Positions 34,546 through 44,061 of a DNA stretch of 64,000 nt are shown here, piece after piece (position 1 is the stretch's first letter; every line of letters starts with the position of its first letter). The stretch covers positions 32,414-96,413 of the forward strand of contig CALFTK010000029.1 of the NCBI GenBank assembly GCA_937916465.1, in the 5' to 3' direction. The position numbers and the translations under genes were made by a program. Below the pieces are notes generated by a model. It searched no databases. It was not told the DNA's origin and was given only the letters and a program-made list of their open reading frames with translations. The DNA comes from an uncultured Bacteroidales bacterium (GTDB taxonomy: Bacteria > Bacteroidota > Bacteroidia > Bacteroidales > Bacteroidaceae).

Positions 34546-34583
34546 AAAATGGAGTCGGCTATAAAAGCTGACTCCATTTTTTT
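34546..34583. terminator. Bidirectional terminator between glucosaminidase gene and rng
   Basis: Fifteen-base arms (34546-34560 and 34566-34580) with one mismatch that is G-U on the plus strand, flanked by A and T runs. It can end both converging transcripts. Confidence 0.85.
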
Positions 34584-34587
34584 CTGC

Positions 34588-36162
34588 TTACACCAATTCG
34601 TGTTCCTCTTTCACATCTATCTCTGAACCGTCGGCATCAAAGAATTTGTATGAAAGGAATGGCAGGCTTTGATCTGGAATAATCTTTATTCCCCAACCAT
34701 ACTTGAATCTCCATTTCAATTTAAGAGGTAACAGACCTTTGGCTATAAAAGCTTCCACATAAGGGTGTATATGTAGCTTAAATCTCTTTTTCTTCATCGC
34801 AATTACTATGTATGCAATCTTGTTCTCTATTGTATCTGTTAACAAGATTGATGGCGGAATAGTTCCCTTACCAAAACATGTAGGACAGGTTTCATCAACA
34901 GGAACGTTGGTTACAGCCCGCACTCTCTGACGGGTTATCTGCATCAGTCCGAATTTACTTAAAGGTAATATGGTATGCTTTGCTCTGTCGCGTTGCATAT
35001 TCTGGCACATTCTTTCGTAGAGTTTCTGTTTGTCTTCTGCCAGATTCATGTCAATGAAATCTACTACTATAATGCCACCCATATCTCTTAGACGTAATTG
35101 TCGTGCCAATTCATCGGCAGCGCCCAAATTTACTTCCAATGCATTCTCCTCCTGATTTCCTGCTTTAATTCTATGACCGCTATTTACATCTACAACATGA
35201 AGTGCTTCTGTATGTTCAATGATTAGGTATGCTCCGCTTTTATATGATACTATTTTTCCGAACGACGATTTTATCTGTTTGGTTATTCCAAAATTGTCAA
35301 AGATAGGTAGTTCGCCTTTGTAAAGATGCACAATGCTGGTGCGTTCAGGAATAATAATGGAAACATAATCCCTTATCTCATTGTATGTCTTTTCGTCATT
35401 TACATGAATTGATTCGTATGACGGATTGAGTAAATCTCTAAGCAGGGCAATGGTTCTGCTGGTCTCTTCGTAGATGAGTTGCGGCGGTTTAACTGCTTGG
35501 TGAGCTTTGCTTAGGCTCTCTTCCCATCTGTGATAGAGAATAGAGAGTTCGTTGTCCAGTTCGGCAACTTTTTTTCCTTCTGCAACGGTTCTAACTATTA
35601 CTCCACAATTCTTTGGCTTAATGCTTTGGATAAGCTGTTTTAATCTGGCTTTTTCTTCACTCGATTTGATTTTTGAAGATACCGATACTTTGTTGGTGAA
35701 TGGTATCAGTACCAAATATCGACCTGCAAATGATAATTCACAGGTAAGTCGTGGCCCTTTTGTGGAGATAGGCTCCTTAGTAACTTGAACAAGTAGTTCG
35801 TCTCCTTGTTGAATTACAGTTGATATGCCTCCGTTTGGTTCGTTTTGCTCCTCTAACAGTTCTGCCTTTGCAAATGGCAACATCTTCTTTTTGTTGCTTT
35901 GTAACTGCTTGAGATATTTTTGTGATGATGTAAATTGTGGTCCTAAATCCTGATAATGAAGAAAGGCCTCCTTGTCTGAACCTATGTCAACGAAACAGGC
36001 ATTCAAGCCGGGCATCATTTTTTTTACCCTGCCCAAATAGATGTTACCCACTGAAAAATTCATCTCTCTGCTCTCTTTCTGGTATTCAACCAATCTGTCG
36101 TCTTCAGTGATTGCTATTGAGATGTCTTCGGGTAGTACGTTAATGATAAGTTCGCTGGTCAT
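34588..36162 (-). CDS. rng: Ribonuclease G/E family endoribonuclease
   Basis: A 524-residue Rne/Rng-type enzyme. An S1 domain spans about residues 38-125 (GNIYLGRVKKMMPGLNACFVDIG). The catalytic DNase I-like subdomain has VDVNSGH and VVDFIDMN, which carry the metal-binding aspartates, and the Zn-link cysteines are in DETCPTCFGKG. It lacks the long C-terminal degradosome scaffold of E. coli RNase E, so it is RNase G-sized. It probably processes 16S and messenger RNA. A 16-base hairpin lies in its leader. Confidence 0.94.
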   Translation of the reverse strand: MTSELIINVLPEDISIAITEDDRLVEYQKESREMNFSVGNIYLGRVKKMMPGLNACFVDIGSDKEAFLHYQDLGPQFTSSQKYLKQLQSNKKKMLPFAKAELLEEQNEPNGGISTVIQQGDELLVQVTKEPISTKGPRLTCELSFAGRYLVLIPFTNKVSVSSKIKSSEEKARLKQLIQSIKPKNCGVIVRTVAEGKKVAELDNELSILYHRWEESLSKAHQAVKPPQLIYEETSRTIALLRDLLNPSYESIHVNDEKTYNEIRDYVSIIIPERTSIVHLYKGELPIFDNFGITKQIKSSFGKIVSYKSGAYLIIEHTEALHVVDVNSGHRIKAGNQEENALEVNLGAADELARQLRLRDMGGIIVVDFIDMNLAEDKQKLYERMCQNMQRDRAKHTILPLSKFGLMQITRQRVRAVTNVPVDETCPTCFGKGTIPPSILLTDTIENKIAYIVIAMKKKRFKLHIHPYVEAFIAKGLLPLKLKWRFKYGWGIKIIPDQSLPFLSYKFFDADGSEIDVKEEHELV

Positions 36163-36191
36163 CTAACAATAATTTAGGATTACACTCTAAA

Positions 36192-36246
36192 ACAAAGAAC
36201 AAACTTGTGTTGAAACGTATGACCTTTCTGCAAGTTTGTTCTTTGT
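36192..36246 (-). terminator. Long-stem hairpin between the small ribosomal-type gene and rng
   Basis: Perfect 16-base arms ACAAAGAACAAACTTG (36192-36207) and CAAGTTTGTTCTTTGT (36231-36246) with a 23-base loop. On the minus strand a short TTTT follows. It could be an intrinsic terminator, or a processing or autoregulatory site in the rng leader. Confidence 0.5.
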
Positions 36247-36262
36247 GCTTTTTGACAGAGAC

Positions 36263-36352
36263 TTATTTGCTCTTATGTCTGTTCTTTCTCAGTCTCTTTT
36301 TACGCTTATGCGTTGACATCTTGTGTCTCTTTTTCTTTTTACCGCTTGGCAT
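36263..36352 (-). CDS. 29-residue basic protein, bTHX/AURKAIP1-COX24 type
   Basis: A very short frame of 29 codons starting MPSGKKKKRHKM and ending RNRHKSK; 17 of 29 residues are Lys, Arg or His. It matches my memory of the tiny AURKAIP1/COX24-domain proteins of Bacteroidetes, thought to be small-subunit ribosomal proteins. It starts 25 bases after the HU gene, in the same direction, and is followed by the long-stem hairpin before rng. Too short for most gene finders. Confidence 0.85.
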   Translation of the reverse strand: MPSGKKKKRHKMSTHKRKKRLRKNRHKSK

Positions 36353-36377
36353 AGTTCAAAATTTATTATGTTAATTA

Positions 36378-36653
36378 TTATTTTCTAACAGCTGCGGCAA
36401 AAACCTTTGCAGGTTTGAAAGCCGGTATATTGTGTTCAGGAACAGTTATTGTAGTGTTCTTAAGAATATCTCTTGCTGCCTTAGCTGCTCTTTTCTTAAC
36501 AATGAAACTACCAAAACCTCTCAAATATACATTCTCCTCCTGTGCGAGAGAGTCTTTAATTACTTCCATAAATCCTTCCACACAATTTAGAACATCAGCT
36601 TTATCAAGGCCTGTTCTATTGGCAATCTCCTTTACAACTTCTGCTTTAGTCAT
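36378..36653 (-). CDS. HU family DNA-binding protein
   Basis: A 91-residue HU/IHF protein. N-terminal helices (TKAEVVKEIANRTGL) are followed by the family signature GFGSFIVKKRAAKAARD and the DNA-binding arm ending in PAFKPAKVFAAAV. The arm has the usual intercalating proline (ITVPEHNIPAF). It bends and compacts DNA non-specifically. It has its own strong promoter and is probably co-transcribed with the 29-residue ribosomal-type gene. Confidence 0.96.
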   Translation of the reverse strand: MTKAEVVKEIANRTGLDKADVLNCVEGFMEVIKDSLAQEENVYLRGFGSFIVKKRAAKAARDILKNTTITVPEHNIPAFKPAKVFAAAVRK

Positions 36654-36696
36654 AATTTACTTTATTTAATCAAATTCTTTTTAAATTTTCGAGTTG

Positions 36697-36728
36697 CAAA
36701 TTTAGTTCTTTTGAAAATACTCACAAAA
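36697..36728 (-). promoter_or_regulatory. HU gene promoter
   Basis: On the minus strand TTTTG (36728-36724), 19 bases, then TAAATTTG (36704-36697): a full consensus match. The leader is about 38 bases. Confidence 0.75.
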
Positions 36729-36795
36729 GATTTTGCTTTTATTTTTAAGATTTTGTGTGAAATAATGTTTCTGAACTCTTAATATCAAAAACTTG

Positions 36796-36827
36796 TTGCA
36801 CAATTTCGAAAGAATGTACTATATTTG
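36796..36827 (+). promoter_or_regulatory. ssb promoter
   Basis: TTG at 36796-36798, 21 bases, then TATATTTG at 36820-36827. The ATG of ssb is 29 bases beyond. Confidence 0.65.
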
Positions 36828-36856
36828 CCAATGTAATTTTTTAATACCAATTTATT

Positions 36857-37279
36857 ATGTCAGTAAACAAAGTAACATTGATTGGTAACGTAGGCAAGGA
36901 TCCGGATGTAAGATATCTGGATAATCATGTTTGTGTGGCAAATCTAACTCTTGCTACAACAGATCGCGCATATACGTTACAAAATGGTACGCAAGTACCG
37001 GAGAGAACAGAATGGCACAATCTGGTCTTTTGGCGCGGATTGGCAGAAACCGTTGAAAAATACGTGCACAAAGGGGACAAACTCTATGTTGAGGGCGCAA
37101 TCAGGTATCGCAATTATGATGATCAGAATGGCGTTAAACGTTATGTAACGGAAATATTTGTCGATTCTTTTGAGATGCTATCTTCAAGAAGTCAACAAAA
37201 ACAACAGGAGGTTGGTGGTCAGGCTGTAAATCCTGATAATCAGGTGCCACCTAAATCGGATTCCGATTTGCCATTCTAA
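36857..37279 (+). CDS. ssb: Single-stranded DNA-binding protein
   Basis: A 140-residue SSB. The OB fold covers residues 1-108 (VNKVTLIGNVGKDPDVRY, then TEWHNLVFWRGLAETVEKYVHKGDKLYVEG). A short Gln/Pro-rich linker leads to the acidic tip DSDLPF that recruits partner proteins. It is followed after 24 bases by gldE, an order I recall from other Bacteroidales. Confidence 0.96.
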   Translation: MSVNKVTLIGNVGKDPDVRYLDNHVCVANLTLATTDRAYTLQNGTQVPERTEWHNLVFWRGLAETVEKYVHKGDKLYVEGAIRYRNYDDQNGVKRYVTEIFVDSFEMLSSRSQQKQQEVGGQAVNPDNQVPPKSDSDLPF

Positions 37280-37303
37280 TTTTTAAAACATAAGGAACTG
37301 GAA

Positions 37304-38602
37304 ATGGATAGTTTTATTGGTGTCACATTTGAGTATCCTACAATTGGGACCGTTATCGCAATGGTAACGGCCCTGTTGTTGTTGGTAGTATCTGCTTTTG
37401 TATCGGCTTCAGAGATTGCGTTTTTTTCTATGTCGCCGGAAGATATGAAAATAGTAAAGCGGGGAGAGTCTAATGCAGATAGAAGAGTTGATAACCTACT
37501 GGGTGATTCAGAAAGATTGTTGGCAACCATACTTATAGCCAATAATATGGTAAATGTGGCAATTATTCTGCTTCTGGATCTATCTTTTAGCCAAATAATA
37601 GATTTTGGAACAGCCAAATGGTTGGAGTTTGTAGTGCTGACTGTACTTCTAACTTTTGTCTTGTTGTTATTTGGAGAGATTATTCCAAAGCTGTATGCTT
37701 CACACAACTCTTTGTCGTATGTTCGCAAAGCATCGCCTGTTTTAGCCATATTTGTTGTGGTGCTGAAACCGCTCTCCAGCCTGCTTATGAAATCGAATGT
37801 TTTGGCGGACAAGTTGGTAAAGAAGAAAAAGTATAACATATCGGTAGATGAACTGGAGTATGCTCTTGAATTGACCGATTCTGACGATATTCACGAAGAA
37901 CAGGAGATGCTTGAAGGTGTTATTCGTTTTGGTGATGAAACGGTGATGGATATAATGACTTCTCGTCTGGATATGGTTATGCTGGATATCAAATCATCCT
38001 TTTCAAGTGTAATGAAATGTATTGCTGAAAACATATATTCCAGAGTTCCTGTCTATTCAGGTACTTCCGATAATATAAAAGGTGTACTTTATATCAAAGA
38101 CCTTATACCTTATTTAGATAAAGGTGATAATTTTAAATGGCAATCACTTATCCGTCCGGCCTTTTTTGTTCCTGAATCGAAGAAAATTGATGATTTGTTG
38201 CATGACTTCCAGACCGGTAGAATACATATTGCCATAGTTGTTGATGAATTTGGCGGTACATCGGGCTTGGTAACTTTGGAAGATGTTATTGAAGAGATAC
38301 TCGGCGAAATAAATGACGAATTTGACGAAGATGATTCTCTGTTTGTTGAATTAGATGAAAATCGTTATGTCTTTGATGGAAAAATTCCTCTCTCTGAATT
38401 TTTTAAGATAGTGGAATTGGACGAACAGGATTATCTGGAAGATATGGGCGAAGCCGATACTTTAGCAGGTTGGCTTTTGGAAATGAAGGGCGATTTTCCA
38501 CGTAAGGGAGAAGAATTGAAGTGCAGAGAGATAGCTTTCAAGGTGATAGAAAAGAAAGACAGAAGAATAGCCAGAATTCAGGTAGAGATAAAAAAGAAAT
38601 AA
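37304..38602 (+). CDS. gldE: GldE-type CNNM/CorC transporter-like protein
   Basis: A 432-residue membrane protein: a DUF21/CNNM transmembrane domain of about four helices (residues 15-165), two CBS domains (about 205-330, with VYSGTSDNIKGVLYIKDL and IVVDEFGGTSGLVTLEDV), and a CorC/HlyC C-terminal domain. GldE was named in gliding Flavobacteria, but the gene is present in non-motile Bacteroidales next to ssb, as here. It may be a Mg or Na transporter, or a membrane-protein helper. The symbol is by family and synteny. Confidence 0.85.
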   Translation: MDSFIGVTFEYPTIGTVIAMVTALLLLVVSAFVSASEIAFFSMSPEDMKIVKRGESNADRRVDNLLGDSERLLATILIANNMVNVAIILLLDLSFSQIIDFGTAKWLEFVVLTVLLTFVLLLFGEIIPKLYASHNSLSYVRKASPVLAIFVVVLKPLSSLLMKSNVLADKLVKKKKYNISVDELEYALELTDSDDIHEEQEMLEGVIRFGDETVMDIMTSRLDMVMLDIKSSFSSVMKCIAENIYSRVPVYSGTSDNIKGVLYIKDLIPYLDKGDNFKWQSLIRPAFFVPESKKIDDLLHDFQTGRIHIAIVVDEFGGTSGLVTLEDVIEEILGEINDEFDEDDSLFVELDENRYVFDGKIPLSEFFKIVELDEQDYLEDMGEADTLAGWLLEMKGDFPRKGEELKCREIAFKVIEKKDRRIARIQVEIKKK

Positions 38603-38615
38603 AGCAGTTAGGTGT

Positions 38616-39263
38616 ATGGCTCTTTACAAGAGAATAAAGAGTGATGAGGGTATTGTAATTGGAGTTTGGAAAATAGAAGAGACTCTCGAAACTCTCTTGT
38701 CTTTATATACGGAAGACAAAGAACTGCAATTGTTGTCAGAATCAAATCTCAATAAGCAGAAATTAATTGAAAAAATCGCTGTAAGGGTGTTGCTGCATAC
38801 GTTACTACCCAATGAAGATGTCGTCATAACATATGAACCATCAGGAAAACCCATGTTGAATAGTGGTGACTACAATCTCAGTATATCGCATACTAAAGGT
38901 TTTGTTGCAGTGATATTGGGCTTGAATCAATATCAGGTGGGGATAGATATTGAACCCATATCAGAACGCACTGTAAAGGTTGCAAAACGCTTTATGGGTG
39001 TGGAAGAATATGCAGAACTTATGAAACATCCGGATAAGACCGTGTCAACAATCTGTTGGTCCGCCAAAGAGACTTTGTATAAAATTGTTGGGCACTCTGT
39101 TGTGGATTTTAGTGAATCAATGTTGGTTCATCCTTTCAAGGTAAATAGTGAAGGTTCTATTTTAATAGAGCAGAATAATAACCGTCATGATATTTATAAG
39201 TTTGATTATACCATTTTTGATGATACTGTATTGGTCTGGGGAATAAAGAAAAATGCCCTATAA
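38616..39263 (+). CDS. 4'-phosphopantetheinyl transferase
   Basis: A 215-residue Sfp/EntD-type enzyme that loads the pantetheine arm on carrier proteins. Seen: SISHTKGFVAVIL, the metal-binding GIDIEP near residue 109, and WSAKETLYKIVG near 146 with the third acidic ligand. It follows gldE by 13 bases. The carrier protein substrate is not in the window; acyl carrier protein is the default assumption. Somewhat short but complete. Confidence 0.93.
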   Translation: MALYKRIKSDEGIVIGVWKIEETLETLLSLYTEDKELQLLSESNLNKQKLIEKIAVRVLLHTLLPNEDVVITYEPSGKPMLNSGDYNLSISHTKGFVAVILGLNQYQVGIDIEPISERTVKVAKRFMGVEEYAELMKHPDKTVSTICWSAKETLYKIVGHSVVDFSESMLVHPFKVNSEGSILIEQNNNRHDIYKFDYTIFDDTVLVWGIKKNAL

Positions 39264-39317
39264 AAAATAAAATTGCAAAAAATGTAAAAATCGAATAATT
39301 ATTGTATTCTAATAGTT

Positions 39318-39325
39318 TAACTTTG
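39318..39325 (+). promoter_or_regulatory. Candidate -7 box of the large lipoprotein operon
   Basis: TAACTTTG fits TAnnTTTG exactly and is 26 bases before the ATG at 39352. No clear TTTG stands at the usual distance upstream. Confidence 0.5.
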
Positions 39326-39351
39326 CATTTCATAACATTTGAATATTGACT

Positions 39352-42300
39352 ATGAGAAGAATCTACAGAATTGTTTATGGTATTTGTGCAATATCCGTTG
39401 CATGTTTGACATCGTGTGTAAAACAGACACAGGAATTGGATTTGAACAAAGATATTAAACTGGATATGCAATTGGCACAATCCGGTTTGTCTTTGCCGGT
39501 AGGTAATCTGAGTAAGATTTATCTGGATTCGTTAATTCAGGTAGATGCTGACGATCCTGATGCGCTGATAAAGAAACTTGACGGCTCTTTATATGGCATC
39601 TCTATGAGTGATAGTGTAGATAGAATCACTATTGACGTAGATGAAATAAGTTTTGAAATTGATAATCCGGATATAGATCCCATTGAGATAACTTTTGAAG
39701 ATCCAACACCTGACAATGTTGTATTGGACAGAACAGAAGAGGTGTTCAGTATAGATATTGATGAAATAGATCTACAGACAATCAATGAATCGCTTCCAAT
39801 GTTCAGCAAATCGCAGAACAATAACCCTATAGAGGTGGAAGGACTACCGGAGATTCTGGAAGTGCCATTTACAAAGAGTGTAAATGTAAATGGTTATAGC
39901 ATTACAATAGATACCGTATTTGAGGTTCAAACTCCAAATATAACTCCACAAGGAACTTTTGAAGATTTTGAATTGCCAATAAAATTTGATTATGTTGCAA
40001 ATGTTCTGGGTACTTCTTATCCCATTCATATTGATACAGCAATAACAGTTGACGGCTCTGATTATGAATTACCAAGAGTAGGTTTTGAAGTAGAAATACC
40101 GGAGACAACAGTTGAATTTGATTTTGAATATGACCAATTCCCAACTGATGTAGAAACTATCAATACTATCTATTTTGCAGACGATAAGAATATGAATTCT
40201 GAAAATGGTCAGCTTATAGAATTTGATGTAAATCTGAAGCAGGTTGATGCACTGTTTATAGATCCATATTATAATGTTAAAAGCCTGACTGTAGAATTCC
40301 CTGAAGAGATAGTTCTGGAAAAAGACCCTCTTTATGAACTTGGCCATTATGTAACAATTGAAAATGGTCATATATTTAAGTTGGAAATGCCGGCATCGGA
40401 TTCTCTATTTGTGAATAAAATTGGAACTCTTGTTGATCCGAATAATCCTACAAACCTGCCACTTAGCTTCTATGTCAAGCAGATGAATCTGAATAGAGGT
40501 GTGGACCAAGGTTCTACATCTACTATGACATACACCGATGAAATTAAGTATAATATGACTTTTGTGGTTAAGGGTCAGCCATACTTGATAGGAAAGGAAT
40601 CTCTCGATATGACAATGGGACTTGAAGAGAAACTGGCTCTTAAAGATTTGACCGTTACTACAAAAACCAAACAGATAGAACTGGACGATAATGTTGTTGC
40701 CATTGATGCAGAAGTAGATGGTTTGGAAGATATTTCAAAGATAAACGATATTACTTTTATTGAAGATGAGAGTTTTATAAAATTGCAAATCTCTGCATTG
40801 GATTTGGATCCTTTCTCATTTGATGAATCTTTAGGTGGTTTCTATGTACAACTTCCCGATATGTTTGAATTTGCCGGAGGTTGTGTAGATGAACAGGGTA
40901 ATCTGATTGCCAATATTGATGAATCAAACAGGTTTGTGTTGAATCCATCTAAAATTATCGGTAATACCATAATGCTTAAACCAAAAAGAATAAATATTGC
41001 TGATAAATCTATTGTAGATGGTAAAATTACAATTGATGACCAGGTAAATTATGGTGGCGAAATCTATATTGGTAAAGTGGAAAATGTAGGCTTGAGCGAT
41101 GTTGAAAAGCTTTCATCTCAGGATGTAACAATAACAATGTGGGGTGAATTGGTTATAGACAATGCCAATGTGGTAACAGATGTCATCACTTCCGAAATGC
41201 AAGACAGTACTGTAATAAGTATTGATGAAGAGATAGATGATATGTTGTTGATGGTTAAGAATATTGAACTGGAAAACAGCGCATCAATAGAGGTTGCAAT
41301 GCAGTTCGATGGTGTTCCAACCACAATAGATAATATTCTGTTGGATAATTTTGTTCTTGAATTCCCTTCGTTTATTGAACTTGCATATACAGGTGATGAT
41401 GAAAGAATTAAACTGCTTTCAAATGGTTTGCAACTGAATGGTAATCTTACAAAAGACGAACTTTCTTCAAATGGTAAAGGCTTTGTTATAGATGGTATAG
41501 AAGTTAAAGGTTTTGATTTTACAAATCCATTATATACTCAGAAGGTGGATGGTAAAAACAGACTTGTTTTGAAAGACCAGCAGGTTAAATTCAGTGGCTC
41601 TGTAAAGGTGGTCAATCAGGAAATTTCAAGCAGTGAACTTCAGGATATTACAATAACACCAACAGTTAATATTGGTAGAGTAGTAGTTAAATCGTTTACA
41701 GGTAAAGTATTCCCTGAAATAGAACCGGTTAATGAGGCTATAGCACTTGACTTAGGCGATGATTTGTCATTTTTGCAGAGTGATAATAACAGGCTTTCTC
41801 TGGCTGCACCTCAAATAACAATTAACTTCACAACCAATTTCTCAATTCCTATTGATTTGGATATAGTTCTTAATTCCAAAAAGAATGATGGTTCATCTAT
41901 AGGTGAAGATATCCGTCCGGACAGAGGAATAGTACGTATTCCGGCTTGCGGTCGTGATGAAGAGCAGCGTACAACAACTATTATATTCCAGAAAAACGAA
42001 GACAAAGAATCTGTTACCGGCGATTCTATTTATGTTCAAATAAGCCGTCTTTCGGAACTTCTTACAACAATACCTGATTCTGTGATTTTCTCATTGGTTG
42101 CAACAGCCGATACAAGTATGACCAATCCTGCCGATTATCACTATGCTGATTTACAGCGTGAATTGGCTGTGGATGCCAATTTTGATGTGACAGTTCCACT
42201 GACATTCGATGAATTGTATTTGGAATATACCGATACTGTTTCCGGTTTGCAGGAAGATCTGTTTGCCGATTTGGCAGATATTACCAAACAGGTGGGTCTC

Positions 42301-42642
42301 AAATTGAGTGCCAATATAGAGAGTACAGTTCCACTGGGATTGAATGTAACTGCAATACCGCTTGATATAGAGGGCAATGTAATGCAGAAGGGTGTTACAA
42401 TATCTACAGTACAAGTGGCTCCGGGTTCAGATGAAACTCCATCAAAATCGCTCTTTGAACTGGATGTAGATATTGAAGAAGGGGCAATCTCTCTAATAGA
42501 TGCTTTAGTAATAAAAGCTGAATGTGTTTCTATGGAGAATGAGACATCAGAGTTGCGCAGTACGCAGTATTTGCATATTACAGATGCAGTGATACAGATA
42601 CCGGATGGTGTTGTTCTTGATTTTACAGATAACGATAAATAA
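39352..42642 (+). CDS. Large repeat-containing lipoprotein of unknown function
   Basis: A 1096-residue protein with a signal and lipobox LTSC at about residue 22. The mature chain is strongly acidic and beta-rich, with no catalytic motif. It looks like a string of beta-sandwich modules; two are visible as LPDMFEFAGG and FPSFIELAYTG, each preceded by an I-x-F/L-x-F strand and followed by an LxLNG or FxLNP turn. Many Asp-x-Asp pairs could bind calcium. The ATG at 39352 is preferred over a TTG six bases upstream. The next gene, a DUF5723 barrel, starts one base after the stop, suggesting an outer-membrane pair. I do not recognise a named family. Confidence 0.75.
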   Translation: MRRIYRIVYGICAISVACLTSCVKQTQELDLNKDIKLDMQLAQSGLSLPVGNLSKIYLDSLIQVDADDPDALIKKLDGSLYGISMSDSVDRITIDVDEISFEIDNPDIDPIEITFEDPTPDNVVLDRTEEVFSIDIDEIDLQTINESLPMFSKSQNNNPIEVEGLPEILEVPFTKSVNVNGYSITIDTVFEVQTPNITPQGTFEDFELPIKFDYVANVLGTSYPIHIDTAITVDGSDYELPRVGFEVEIPETTVEFDFEYDQFPTDVETINTIYFADDKNMNSENGQLIEFDVNLKQVDALFIDPYYNVKSLTVEFPEEIVLEKDPLYELGHYVTIENGHIFKLEMPASDSLFVNKIGTLVDPNNPTNLPLSFYVKQMNLNRGVDQGSTSTMTYTDEIKYNMTFVVKGQPYLIGKESLDMTMGLEEKLALKDLTVTTKTKQIELDDNVVAIDAEVDGLEDISKINDITFIEDESFIKLQISALDLDPFSFDESLGGFYVQLPDMFEFAGGCVDEQGNLIANIDESNRFVLNPSKIIGNTIMLKPKRINIADKSIVDGKITIDDQVNYGGEIYIGKVENVGLSDVEKLSSQDVTITMWGELVIDNANVVTDVITSEMQDSTVISIDEEIDDMLLMVKNIELENSASIEVAMQFDGVPTTIDNILLDNFVLEFPSFIELAYTGDDERIKLLSNGLQLNGNLTKDELSSNGKGFVIDGIEVKGFDFTNPLYTQKVDGKNRLVLKDQQVKFSGSVKVVNQEISSSELQDITITPTVNIGRVVVKSFTGKVFPEIEPVNEAIALDLGDDLSFLQSDNNRLSLAAPQITINFTTNFSIPIDLDIVLNSKKNDGSSIGEDIRPDRGIVRIPACGRDEEQRTTTIIFQKNEDKESVTGDSIYVQISRLSELLTTIPDSVIFSLVATADTSMTNPADYHYADLQRELAVDANFDVTVPLTFDELYLEYTDTVSGLQEDLFADLADITKQVGLKLSANIESTVPLGLNVTAIPLDIEGNVMQKGVTISTVQVAPGSDETPSKSLFELDVDIEEGAISLIDALVIKAECVSMENETSELRSTQYLHITDAVIQIPDGVVLDFTDNDK

Positions 42643-42643
42643 T

Positions 42644-44044
42644 ATGAGAATTATGAAAAGAATAGATATAAAATCGGCATTAACAATAGTACTCTCTTTG
42701 TTGTTGACAGTTCCCTCTGTGGCTCAAACCCAGAATTCCAGTTATTTTCTAGACGGTTCGTTTGACAGACATAAGTTAAATCCGGCTCTTGCTCCGGAAC
42801 GTGGTTATCTGTCATTGCCGGTGATAGGTGGAACAACATTCTCTTTGAATGGAAATATTGGATTGTCAAACTTCCTGTATGAATCAAAGAGCTCTCCGGG
42901 TATGCTTACAACCTTTATGAGTAGCGAAGTTGACAGAAACAGATTCATGAATGCGTTGCCTGATAATTCAAAGTTCGGAGTCTCTTTCGATATGGAGATT
43001 CTATCTCTTGGCTTTCGTGCATTTGGTGGTTATGCAACCATGGGATTTACATTGAGAAACAGAGAACAGGTATCTATCCCAAAACAGATGTTCGGATTTA
43101 TGAAAGCAGGACTTTCAAATGGAAATTATCTTATTGAAAATATGAATATCAATAGTGTAACCTATATGGAATCTATGATTGGTTACTCAAGAGAAATTAT
43201 TGATAATTTGAAAGTTGGTGTTAATTTGAAATTTCTTTCCGGCGTTGCCTATGCCGATGCTAACATTGATAGAATGAAGGCAAATATTTCCGGCAATGAA
43301 TGGATAGTAAATGCTAATGCTACTATGCAGGTGGCTGCTCCGGGTGTGATTGTAACAAAGGCTGAAGATGGAACAATAGATGGATTTGAAGAAGAAATTG
43401 TATTCGAGGGGCTCCCAAGCAGTGGTTTCGCCATGGATTTAGGTGCATATTACGATTTCAGTAATTTGGTGGAAGGACTGTCTCTGTCTGCTTCTGTAAC
43501 AGATATAGGTGCAATTAAGTGGAAAGATATTGTTGTTGGTAAAACTAAAAACGAAGATATAGTTTTTGATGGCTTTGACAATTATGATGTTATGGGTGAT
43601 GATGCTGCCGAAGAGGAGATGGAACAGTTGGGTGAAGATTTTCAGGATTTGCTGAAAATATACCAGATGCCATCAGAAACAAAGAATGTAAATTTGGGCG
43701 CAACATTCAGATTGGGTGTAGAATATTCACTACCTTTTGTTGACTGGATATCAGTAGGTGAACTGTTTACTTGTCGTACAGGTACCTACAAATATACCGA
43801 ATCTCGTACATCTATTGTTTTGTCACCATTAAGATGGTTTGAACTGTCAGGTAACGTGGCATTTACATCAAATTATGGTACAATGCTTGGGTTTATGCTC
43901 AATATTCATCCGGCAGGCTTTAATTTCTTTATTGCCAGCGATGGTATAAAAGCAAATCTTAACCCACAGTTTATACCTGTAGATGAATTTGGCGCAAATC
44001 TGATGTTTGGAATAAAAATGCCTATAGGGGCTCGTCTGGATTGA
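42644..44044 (+). CDS. DUF5723 family outer-membrane beta-barrel protein
   Basis: A 466-residue exported protein with a signal ending near SVAQTQ. The mature part has alternating hydrophobic strands, Gly/Asn turns and PALAPERGYLSLPVIGG near the start, as in FadL/PorV-like barrels of Bacteroidetes; I place it in DUF5723 from memory. It ends in a strand with terminal residues GARLD, not the usual aromatic. Coupled by one base to the preceding giant lipoprotein. A second ATG nine bases on could be the true start. Function unknown, possibly lipoprotein partner or surface assembly. Confidence 0.78.
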   Translation: MRIMKRIDIKSALTIVLSLLLTVPSVAQTQNSSYFLDGSFDRHKLNPALAPERGYLSLPVIGGTTFSLNGNIGLSNFLYESKSSPGMLTTFMSSEVDRNRFMNALPDNSKFGVSFDMEILSLGFRAFGGYATMGFTLRNREQVSIPKQMFGFMKAGLSNGNYLIENMNINSVTYMESMIGYSREIIDNLKVGVNLKFLSGVAYADANIDRMKANISGNEWIVNANATMQVAAPGVIVTKAEDGTIDGFEEEIVFEGLPSSGFAMDLGAYYDFSNLVEGLSLSASVTDIGAIKWKDIVVGKTKNEDIVFDGFDNYDVMGDDAAEEEMEQLGEDFQDLLKIYQMPSETKNVNLGATFRLGVEYSLPFVDWISVGELFTCRTGTYKYTESRTSIVLSPLRWFELSGNVAFTSNYGTMLGFMLNIHPAGFNFFIASDGIKANLNPQFIPVDEFGANLMFGIKMPIGARLD

Positions 44045-44061
44045 TAAATATTGATTGAATA

